This document shows, in pieces, positions 1-5,418 of a stretch of DNA of 5,418 bases. Numbering within the stretch: the first letter of the stretch is position 1; each line of letters opens with the position of its first letter. Under the pieces are notes generated by a model. The model was not told where the DNA came from and did no database searches. It worked only from the letters and a program-made list of their open reading frames with translations. The position numbers and the translations under genes are program-made. The stretch is from Gammaproteobacteria bacterium (GTDB lineage Bacteria > Pseudomonadota > Gammaproteobacteria > UBA7966). The stretch lies in assembly GCA_003485715.1 (NCBI GenBank), contig DNIF01000150.1, forward strand, positions 6,293 through 11,710, given 5' to 3'.

Positions 1-890
1 GCCGGGCCGCTGCCGTCGAGGTGGAAATGCACGTGCCGGTTGGCGGCGCAGTTGGGGATCAGGGCCACCGGCAAGGAAGAGGCATGGGTCGGATAGTCGA
101 GGATTTTCACATCCACCACCGTCGTCAGCCCGCCCAGCCCTTGCGCGCCGATGCCGAGCGCGTTGACCTTCTGGTACAGCTCCAGCCGCAACGCCTCCAG
201 GTGCGAGAGTGTGGCCCCGGTACGCTGGCGCTCGATCAACTCGTGCATGTCCACCGGGGCCATGAGCGACTCCTTGGCCAGTATCATCGCTTTCTCTGGC
301 GTGCCGCCGATGCCGATGCCCAAAATACCCGGCGGACACCAGCCCGCGCCCATGGTCGGCACCGTTTTTAGCACCCAGTCCACGATCGAATCCGATGGAT
401 TGAGTACCGCGAACTTGGACTTGTTCTCCGAGCCGCCGCCCTTGGCGGCGCAGATTACCTCCACCTGTTCGCCCGGGACGATTTCGCAATGCACCACCGC
501 CGGCGTGTTGTCGCGCGTGTTCCTGCGCGAGCCGGCCGGGTCTGCCAGCACCGAGGCGCGCAGCGGGTTGTCCGGGTTCAGGTAGGCGCGGCGCACCCCT
601 TCATCGACCATCTGCTGCAAGCTCAGGGTGGCGTCGGGCCAACTCACGTCCATGCCCACCTTGAGGAACACCACCGCGATGCCGGTGTCCTGGCAAATCG
701 GGCGGTGCCCTTGGGCGCTCAGGCGCGAGTTGCTCAGAATCTGGGCGATCGCATCCTTGGCCGCGGCCCCCTGCTCGCGCTCCCAGGCCCGCCCGAGCGC
801 CTGGAGGTAGTCCAGCGGGTGGTAAAAGCTGATGTACTGAAAGGCGTCGGCGATCGAATCGATCAGGTCTTGTTGGCGAATGGCGGCCAT
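1..890 (-). CDS. fumA: Class I (4Fe-4S) fumarate hydratase, N-terminal part, truncated by window edge
   Basis: This gene encodes a fumarase of the oxygen-sensitive iron-sulfur class, which hydrates fumarate to L-malate in the cytoplasmic TCA cycle. The frame is open from the ATG at 890 to the left edge: 296 complete codons, while the family is about 500 residues, so the C-terminal beta domain lies outside. Conserved family motifs are visible: GHRPICQDTG (residues 61-70), AKGGGSENKSKF (149-160), MGAGWCPPG (180-188) and IPNCAANRHVHF (278-289). Cys66, Cys185 and Cys281 sit where the three cluster ligands are expected. An in-frame TGA lies about 50 bases upstream of the ATG with no other ATG between, which supports this start; the Shine-Dalgarno sequence is weak. 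No break or frameshift is seen. Tartrate dehydratase is a related alternative, but the N-terminal region and expected length favour fumarase. It lies downstream of the dikinase-like gene on the same strand, separated by 169 bases that include a transposase remnant, so co-transcription is uncertain. Confidence 0.93.
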   Translation of the reverse strand, partial: MAAIRQQDLIDSIADAFQYISFYHPLDYLQALGRAWEREQGAAAKDAIAQILSNSRLSAQGHRPICQDTGIAVVFLKVGMDVSWPDATLSLQQMVDEGVRRAYLNPDNPLRASVLADPAGSRRNTRDNTPAVVHCEIVPGEQVEVICAAKGGGSENKSKFAVLNPSDSIVDWVLKTVPTMGAGWCPPGILGIGIGGTPEKAMILAKESLMAPVDMHELIERQRTGATLSHLEALRLELYQKVNALGIGAQGLGGLTTVVDVKILDYPTHASSLPVALIPNCAANRHVHFHLDGSGP

Positions 891-950
891 GGTGTGGAGC
901 TCGCTTAAGAAAACAGTGCAGCAACAGTCGGAGTGTAATCAAACCGAATG
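891..950. other. Short spacer before the fumarase gene
   Basis: This stretch holds the end of the transposase remnant's reading frame (stop TGA at 939-941, minus strand) and then the leader of the fumarase gene. A promoter for the fumarase might be expected here, but I find no -10/-35 pair with proper spacing. No hairpin terminator for the dikinase-like operon is visible here or in 953-1059. Confidence 0.4.
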
Positions 951-1052
951 TTTCATCTGTGGCAGGTACTTCACATCCAGGTGCAGGTAGCCCGGCTCGT
1001 AACTCTTGAAGCGTGGCTCGCGGGGCGTGGCGGGTGTGGTGCGCGATAAAAA
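951..1052 (-). pseudogene. IS481-family transposase remnant (internal fragment)
   Basis: In one minus-strand frame, about 33 codons read FLSRTTPATPREPRF followed by KSYEPGYLHLDVKYLPQM. This is the signature I know from IS481-type integrase-core transposases, where the Asp of LHLDVKYLP is the first acidic residue of the DDE catalytic triad. In those proteins the motif is followed by the rest of the catalytic core. Here the match stops at the Met (codon 954-956), and four unrelated codons and a TGA (939-941) follow. Upstream, the match ends just before the stop codon of the dikinase-like gene (1060-1062). There is no start codon, no second or third catalytic residue, and I see no terminal inverted repeats, so this is a dead scar. 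Family assignment is from memory of the motif. It marks a past insertion and deletion at this junction. Confidence 0.75.
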
Positions 1053-1059
1053 TCGACAA

Positions 1060-4000
1060 TCAATACGTGAGAACCCGTGTGCCTTCGGCGCTATCGACAC
1101 AGAGCGGCCGGAACCAGGTCGCCGAGTCGGCCTTGGTCCAGACGCCGACATGGCCCCGGATCGGGATTTCCGCGTGGTACTCGACGAGCATCTGCCCATC
1201 GACGCTGCAGCAGATCGTCCGGTCCGCGATCTCCGCGCGCAGCCGGTACCAGCAGCCCGACCTGACGACGAGCGCCGCCCTGCCGCGCTCGCTGCGCTTG
1301 CCATTCACGAATTCGAACAGGATGGCGTTGTGTTCGAGCGCGTTGATGCGGAAGACGAAATAGTTCGCCGCATTCTTCAGGCCGAAGATGATGCCACCGG
1401 CACGGTCGATGATGCCGCCCTCGGGCATCAGCTCGACCGCGACGCCGCCATCCGCCATCTCGCTGTTCTTGGCAATCGCCAGCGGGAAATAGAGATAGGC
1501 GCCGATGCTGTCGAGCAGCTCCTGATACGAGGCGCCGATGGTCTTGCCGATGAGGCCGGAAAGCGCACCGGAGACGGGCCTGGCGGACGTCCGGCCGCTT
1601 TGGTAGAGACAGATCCGGTCGTCGCGGGTTTGGCGCGACCAGTGGCCCTGCTGGATATAAAAGTTGTCCGGCTGCGCGGCGTCGCGCGGCTTGAGCAGAT
1701 CGTAGTCGCCCGCCATGAACGCGGCGACGAGCGTGTCGACGGCTTCCTCGTTGGCCAGGGTCATGTCGAGCAGCCGACAGCTGGCGAGCAGCCGTCCAAG
1801 CTGGTCGAGTCGATCCTGCGTCGCTGCCAGTTCGTGCCGGCTGAAGGTGGCTTCGATGAGGTCGCCCTGCAACGCGACTTCGAAGCCCAGACGTTCGAGT
1901 ACCGCACCGAGAAAGCGGATGCGCAGCGAGCGACCGAAGAAGTTGCCGGCGCCGCCGGCGAACTGCAGGCTGACGTAGTTATGGCTGGCGTCGGCGACGC
2001 ACAGCGCATCGACCGTCGCGAAGTGGTAACCGAACTTCGCGCTGAAGTTCATGTAGTCGTGCGAGACCAATACATAACTGTCGCCGCCCGGTTCCGGTCC
2101 GAGTTCCGAGGTGGCGATCGTCGCCATGATCGACATGAAACGGCTCGACGCGAAGTTGACAGTGCCCTCCCAACTGACGCCCGGATGCGTCATGCCTTGC
2201 CAGATCGCTTGCAGCGGCAGGGAAGCGAAGTCCGCGGGCGCGACGGAGCGGCGGTCCGAGCTTGCTTCCCGCAGCCCGCCGCCGAGATCGATGAGGTATA
2301 CCGCGAGCGGAAGATGCGTGACGACCTTGACGGTCGCGCCGGCGCCAGCGGCCGCGGACGAGAGGTCGAACATCGCGCGCATCGCATGCTCGTGGCAGAG
2401 GCGGATGACATCGTGGAAGGTTCGGCATCCCGCGACGCTGAAGTCGGGCGCGCGACTGTCGGTCAGGTTGAGCGGGGCAACATGGTCCAGCAGGGCACGT
2501 AGTTTGCGGTGCGCCGGGCTGTCGACGTAGCGCTTCTTCGCCGGCCGCATGCGTTCGCGCAAGGCGTCGACGACACCACGCACCACGCCGACGCGGGATT
2601 CCGCCACGACGGTGACCGTTTCACCCGGCGGCAGCAGCGTCGTCGCATTGCGTGCTGCCATGATGGCCGGAATGCCGAACTCGCGCGCCACCGAGGCGAG
2701 ATGGCTGGTGATGCTGCCCGCGTCGGTGATCAGTGCATCGATGCGTCCCATGATGGCCGCGAAGGCGGGCGAGGCCGTGGGGGTGACGAGAATCGCGTGA
2801 TCGGGAATGTCGGCCAGGCGCTTCGCGTTGTGTGCGATGAACACCCGCCCCGCAGCGATACCGCGCGAGGCGGCTATGCCGGTGTGCAGCAGAGGGTCGA
2901 GACCGGAGAGATCCACCTCCGGTTCCGCAACGGCTGCAGGCTCGATACGCAGCGGTCTGGCTTGCAGGAAGTAGAGGCGTTCGCCGGCATCGATCGCCCA
3001 TTCGATGTCCTGGGCGGACCGGTAGTGCGCCTCGATGCGCTGCGCACCTGCACAAAGCTGGTGTAGGGTTTCGTCCGACAGTGATGGGCGGGCTTGCTGA
3101 TCCGCCAGCATCTCCTCGAGCCGGGTGCCGCCCCCGGGGAGTGCGATCAGACGCGCCGCCTTGCTGGCGATGTGGCGCTCGACGATCATGCCACTGTCCT
3201 TGTCGACCAGAAAGGCATCGGGCGTCGCGTCGCCGTCGACGAGTTGCTCGCCCAGTCCCCAGAGCGAGCCGATCTTGACCTGCGCGGCGTTCCCCGTCGC
3301 CGGGTCGAGCGTGTACATCACCCCGCTCGCCTGGGCGTCGATCATCGCCAGGCCGATCACGCACATCGGCGTGTCCTCGTCGTCAAGGCCGAGCAGTTGC
3401 CGGTAGGAAATGGCGCGCGGGGAGTATTTGCTGGCGACCACGCGCTTGAAGGCATCGAGCAATCCGGCGCGCGTGACGTTCAGCACGGTCGAATACTGTC
3501 CGGCGAAGGAGGATTCGCCATCTTCGCCGACCGCGCTGCTGCGGACGGCGATCCGCACGCCGGGGCAAGTCCGGCCTTCCAGTTCGGCGTAGGCGGCGGT
3601 GATGGCCGCGGCCAGGTCGGCCGGCACCGGTTTATCCATGACGATCTGCCTGATCCGGGCGCTTCCGGCTTCCAGTGCGCCGATGTCCTTGGGAGACAGT
3701 TGCGCCAGTTCCTCGCGGATCCTGTCCTTCAGATCGCCGTCAGCGAGAAAATGCTCCGTCGCCGCAGTGGTCATGACGAAGCCCTCGGGCACCGGCAATT
3801 TCAGGAGGTTCTTCAGCACCGCCAGATTGAAGGCCTTGCCACCGACCGCAGGCAACTGGTCGGGACCAATCTCTGCCAGAGCGAGAATGGGCGCGACATC
3901 GCTTCCCTGCCTTCTTGGCGCCAGCTCTTTCGCAATCCGTGCCTCGATGGCGTGACAGGCTTCCGGCAAGTCGGAGAACCTGTCTTCGGTCAGGTCGTTC

Positions 4001-4239
4001 AACGCGGTGGCCAGCCCGTGCACATGTTCGACCAGATCTTCATGGTGCTGCCTGACCGTGCGCGCGTCGACCGGATGGTCGCTGTAGTAGATCTGTTCCA
4101 GTTCGGCCATGGCGCGCAGCGCGGCGCGATTGTGGTTGAGCAGGGCGCGGAAGCTTGCATAGCGCGCCTGGTGCTCGCCCTTGGCGGACGTCAGCAGGGA
4201 GCCAAGCTGTTTCGCGGAGAAAATCTCGCGCAGCTTCAT
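1060..4239 (-). CDS. PEP-synthase/PPDK-like phosphohistidine enzyme with atypical C-terminus and fused LamG-like domain
   Basis: A 1059-residue, apparently cytoplasmic protein without signal peptide or membrane segments. Residues 1-110 are a helical extension. Residues about 130-430 are the ATP-grasp PPDK_N domain: VGGKAFNLAVLKNL with PVPEGF (132-154), AVRSSAVGEDGESSFAGQ (231-248), GVMYTLDPATG (306-316), WGLGEQLVDGDATPDAF (327-343) and QDIEWAIDAGERLYFLQARP (410-429). Residues about 454-555 are the swivel domain, with the phospho-acceptor His513 in TDAGSITSHLASVARE and then FGIPAIM. By family knowledge, ATP phosphorylates this His, which passes the phosphate to an acceptor. The PEP/pyruvate TIM barrel of PEP synthase is not recognisable. 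Residues about 595-845 form a different domain (for example GCRTFHDVIRLCHEH, 604-618, and GYHFATVDALC, 737-747). Residues about 910-1050 resemble a LamG/DUF1080-like beta-sandwich (NYFVFRINALEHN, 959-971; GHVGVWTKADS, 1029-1039). The start is fixed by the ATGA overlap with the upstream gene and a GGAAAG site. The acceptor is unknown; pyruvate is not supported. Confidence 0.85.
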   Translation of the reverse strand: MKLREIFSAKQLGSLLTSAKGEHQARYASFRALLNHNRAALRAMAELEQIYYSDHPVDARTVRQHHEDLVEHVHGLATALNDLTEDRFSDLPEACHAIEARIAKELAPRRQGSDVAPILALAEIGPDQLPAVGGKAFNLAVLKNLLKLPVPEGFVMTTAATEHFLADGDLKDRIREELAQLSPKDIGALEAGSARIRQIVMDKPVPADLAAAITAAYAELEGRTCPGVRIAVRSSAVGEDGESSFAGQYSTVLNVTRAGLLDAFKRVVASKYSPRAISYRQLLGLDDEDTPMCVIGLAMIDAQASGVMYTLDPATGNAAQVKIGSLWGLGEQLVDGDATPDAFLVDKDSGMIVERHIASKAARLIALPGGGTRLEEMLADQQARPSLSDETLHQLCAGAQRIEAHYRSAQDIEWAIDAGERLYFLQARPLRIEPAAVAEPEVDLSGLDPLLHTGIAASRGIAAGRVFIAHNAKRLADIPDHAILVTPTASPAFAAIMGRIDALITDAGSITSHLASVAREFGIPAIMAARNATTLLPPGETVTVVAESRVGVVRGVVDALRERMRPAKKRYVDSPAHRKLRALLDHVAPLNLTDSRAPDFSVAGCRTFHDVIRLCHEHAMRAMFDLSSAAAGAGATVKVVTHLPLAVYLIDLGGGLREASSDRRSVAPADFASLPLQAIWQGMTHPGVSWEGTVNFASSRFMSIMATIATSELGPEPGGDSYVLVSHDYMNFSAKFGYHFATVDALCVADASHNYVSLQFAGGAGNFFGRSLRIRFLGAVLERLGFEVALQGDLIEATFSRHELAATQDRLDQLGRLLASCRLLDMTLANEEAVDTLVAAFMAGDYDLLKPRDAAQPDNFYIQQGHWSRQTRDDRICLYQSGRTSARPVSGALSGLIGKTIGASYQELLDSIGAYLYFPLAIAKNSEMADGGVAVELMPEGGIIDRAGGIIFGLKNAANYFVFRINALEHNAILFEFVNGKRSERGRAALVVRSGCWYRLRAEIADRTICCSVDGQMLVEYHAEIPIRGHVGVWTKADSATWFRPLCVDSAEGTRVLTY

Positions 4240-4925
4240 GCGTTGCTTTCCAGATAGGGAAGGATCCGGTTGCGCATGTCGTCGCGCAACTTGCGGGTGC
4301 GGTCGAGGTCGCCGATGCCGAAGAAAGGGCTGGTGAGCGGGTCGTCGAAAGGCATGTGCTTGCGCCGCCCCGCGCCCGGGAAGGCGGTGCAGAACTCATC
4401 CGCGCTCGAACACAGCGAAACGATCACGTCGAAGCGGCAGCCGAGGAACAGATCGATGTGCTTGGGTTTGCTGCCGTTCAACTCGATGCCGATTTCCTTC
4501 AAGGCCCGGGCCACGGGCTTCCAGAGCGGCAGCGGAAACAGCCCGCCCGAAAAGGCGGTCCACTCCTTGCCGAGAAAATGATTGGCGATGGCTTCGGCCA
4601 TCTGCGAGCGCACCGCATTGCCCGAGCAGATGAACAGTACCGTCTTGCGACCCAGAAAATGGGCCAGGCGCCAGCGCACGATCTCGCGGTCGGGGATGCT
4701 GTGCGTGGTCAGGCAGGCGCTGCAGGCAACCTGGCCATGATCGGGCAGGCAGGGGCGCACCAGCTCCCCGTCGATGAACAGGCGCGGCGAATTGACCGAG
4801 GCATCGCTGCTCTGCTGGATCGGGAAGTTTTCCGGGATGCCGAGCATGGCCAAGGCGAAGCTCAGTTCGCAGCGCAGTTCCTCGGCGGCGCTGCAGTTCA
4901 GTTGGGCGACGAGCCGGATTTCCAT
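4236..4925 (-). CDS. arsC: Arsenate reductase (LMW-phosphatase fold) with cysteine-rich N-terminal domain
   Basis: A 229-residue protein. Residues about 95-225 match the thioredoxin-coupled arsenate reductase family (pI258/Bacillus ArsC type), which reduces arsenate to arsenite in the cytoplasm. VLFICSGNAVRSQMAE (96-111) is the CX5R(S/T) P-loop with Cys100 and Arg106. SLCSSADEFC (170-179) supplies the resolving pair Cys172 and Cys179, and PFDDP (192-196) carries the general-acid Asp. Having all three cysteines favours a reductase over a plain tyrosine phosphatase. Family members are about 130-140 residues; this one has some 90 extra N-terminal residues with Cys11, Cys19, Cys59, Cys68 and Cys71 (the last two in ACSAC). 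The segment SPRLFIDGELV (46-56) suggests a thioredoxin-like fold, but this is tentative. I chose the ATG at 4925; an in-frame ATG at 5021 would overlap divergent purB, and the extra residues do not look conserved. ATG at 4946 is a second possibility. Its stop overlaps the start of the dikinase-like gene, so the two form an operon. Confidence 0.85.
   Translation of the reverse strand: MEIRLVAQLNCSAAEELRCELSFALAMLGIPENFPIQQSSDASVNSPRLFIDGELVRPCLPDHGQVACSACLTTHSIPDREIVRWRLAHFLGRKTVLFICSGNAVRSQMAEAIANHFLGKEWTAFSGGLFPLPLWKPVARALKEIGIELNGSKPKHIDLFLGCRFDVIVSLCSSADEFCTAFPGAGRRKHMPFDDPLTSPFFGIGDLDRTRKLRDDMRNRILPYLESNA
4246..4251 (-). promoter_or_regulatory. Ribosome binding site of the dikinase-like gene, inside the end of arsC
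   Basis: GGAAAG on the minus strand lies 6 bases before the ATG at 4239. The arsC stop and this start share the bases ATGA (4236-4239), the usual arrangement for translational coupling. Together they fix the start of the downstream gene and imply that both proteins are made from one message. Confidence 0.7.
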
Positions 4926-5013
4926 GCGGCAACTATACCCAGCCATTTCTCGCAGCGGGGGAATTTGCGGCACGCTGATCAAATGAGCGCTTTCCATTCG
5001 ACTCCGTGTTCCC
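4926..5013. promoter_or_regulatory. Divergent intergenic region between arsC and purB
   Basis: These 88 bases separate two outward-facing starts, so promoters for both directions should lie here. On the minus strand TATAGT (4932-4937) resembles a sigma-70 -10 box and ends 6 bases before the arsC ATG. I see no good -35 at 16-18 bases. No clear Shine-Dalgarno sequence precedes arsC (4925) or purB (5014). I found no convincing ArsR-type dyad. Short palindromes such as TGATCA and AGCGCT are present but could be chance. Confidence 0.35.
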
Positions 5014-5196
5014 ATGTCCATGTCCAGTCTTGGCGCCCTGACGGCGCTTTCCCCGCTCGACGGACGCTATGCCGCCAAGGTCGAGCCGCTGTGCGCCCAC
5101 TTTTCCGAGTTTAGTCTGATTCGCAACCGCATCAAGGTCGAGATCGAGTGGCTCAAGGCGCTGGCTGCCAACCCGGAGATCGCCGAGGTGCCGGCC
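5014..5196 (+). pseudogene. purB: Adenylosuccinate lyase, N-terminal fragment, interrupted
   Basis: The first ~61 residues match the start of adenylosuccinate lyase, the cytoplasmic enzyme that acts twice in purine synthesis (SAICAR to AICAR, adenylosuccinate to AMP). Visible motifs are LTALSPLDGRYAAKV (residues 9-23), FSEFSLIRNRIKVEIEWLKA (30-49) and NPEIAEVPA (53-61). The family is about 450 residues, and none of the catalytic residues or the fumarase-superfamily signature is present here. After EVPA the reading frame stays open, but the protein no longer resembles purB and instead looks like an IS21 transposase. The gene is therefore broken in this window, or the join is an assembly artefact. 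The start is ATG 5014 or the in-frame ATG 5020; neither has a strong ribosome binding site. purB is normally important for growth without purines, so an intact copy elsewhere would be expected if the break is real. Confidence 0.8.
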
Positions 5197-5418
5197 ATGT
5201 TCGAGGAGGAGTGCCGCCACCTCAAACCCCTGCCGCTCTTGGGCATGCAGTACTTCGACGAGGCGGTGCGCAGCGTCTGCGACGACAGCTGCGTGCGGGT
5301 GGATCACAGCAGCTACGCCGCGCGCCCGGCCAGCATCGGCTCCCAGGTATTTGTGCGCATCTACGCCCAGCGCATCGAGATTCGTGACATCCACACCCGT
5401 ACCTTGCTGCGCACCCAC
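5197..5418 (+). mobile_element. IS21-family IstA-like transposase, C-terminal fragment, fused in frame to purB
   Basis: From Met62 of the purB frame the protein continues for 74 codons to the right edge as MFEEECRHLKPLPLLGMQYF, then SVCDDSCVRVDHSSYAARPA, IGSQVFVRIYAQRIEIRD and TLLRTH. This pattern (an LxPLP stretch, then V.VD..YY/SYA.P...IG..V.VR, then LLR.H) is how I remember the beta-barrel segment after the catalytic core of IstA, the IS21 transposase. The HTH and DDE core of IstA that should precede it are missing, and no terminal inverted repeat is seen at the join. The element, possibly with istB, would continue beyond the right edge. Assignment rests on pattern memory only. There is no stop codon in the fused frame within the window. 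Confidence 0.65.

Noticed and set aside
1045..1058. CGAT-TTTT-ATCG mini hairpin after the dikinase-like stop, considered as a terminator
   Set aside because: The stem is only 4 bp, is not followed by a T run, and the bases are explained as codons of the transposase remnant.
601..1059. Minus-strand open frame of 152 codons overlapping the fumarase start
   Set aside because: It is in a different frame from the fumarase and from the transposase remnant and has no recognisable content.
1006..2502. Long plus-strand open frame (498 codons) antisense to the dikinase-like gene
   Set aside because: Its protein is low-complexity, Arg/Asp/Val-rich and has no recognisable domain, while the opposite strand encodes clear conserved motifs. 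It is a GC-driven shadow.
3094..4257. Plus-strand open frame (387 codons) antisense to the ATP-grasp region
   Set aside because: It lies opposite well-conserved ATP-grasp motifs and shows no domain of its own; same explanation.
4926..5021. Extending arsC to the upstream in-frame ATG at 5021
   Set aside because: The 32 added residues would overlap the purB start and look unconserved; translation from 4925 begins exactly where a plausible beta-strand (MEIRLVAQL) starts.
4155..5114. Plus-strand open frame (319 codons) across arsC and into purB
   Set aside because: It is antisense to the ArsC motifs and out of frame with purB; its sequence resembles no family I know.
4933..5418. Minus-strand open frame at the right edge
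   Set aside because: It is antisense to the purB/IstA-like frame, which has recognisable motifs in the plus direction.

Overview
The window looks like high-GC proteobacterial DNA, most probably betaproteobacterial. I judge this from the class I iron-sulfur fumarase and the purB N-terminus, whose sequences read like those of that group. This is recognition from memory; no search was run. Many long antisense and off-frame open frames are a by-product of the GC-rich codon use and are left out.

From left to right: (1) positions 1-890, minus strand, hold the first 296 codons of a class I fumarate hydratase that runs off the left edge. (2) Positions 951-1052, minus strand, hold a remnant of about 33 codons from an IS481-type (DDE) transposase. 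It lies just 3' of the next gene and is cut off before the rest of its catalytic domain. (3) Positions 1060-4239, minus strand, encode a 1059-residue PEP-synthase-like 'dikinase'. It has an ATP-grasp nucleotide-binding domain and a phosphohistidine swivel domain, but lacks the usual PEP/pyruvate-binding TIM barrel. In its place are a domain I cannot name and a C-terminal LamG/DUF1080-like beta-sandwich. (4) Positions 4236-4925, minus strand, encode a thioredoxin-coupled-type arsenate reductase (LMW-phosphatase fold) with all three redox cysteines. It carries an extra cysteine-rich N-terminal domain of about 90 residues. (5) Positions 4926-5013 are a short divergent promoter region. (6) Positions 5014-5196, plus strand, are the first ~61 codons of adenylosuccinate lyase (purB). 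They run in frame into (7) positions 5197-5418, which resemble the C-terminal part of an IS21-family IstA transposase.

The arsenate reductase and the dikinase-like gene overlap by 4 bp (ATGA) and form a two-gene operon, so they are very probably made together. This pair is the most interesting part of the window: a Cys-based phosphatase/arsenate-reductase enzyme translationally coupled to an ATP-dependent phosphohistidine enzyme of unknown acceptor. Housekeeping genes (fumarase, purB) flank the pair, and each boundary carries a transposase fragment. This suggests an accessory cassette placed or trimmed by IS activity, or less excitingly an assembly chimera at the purB end. Its function is not settled by the sequence.
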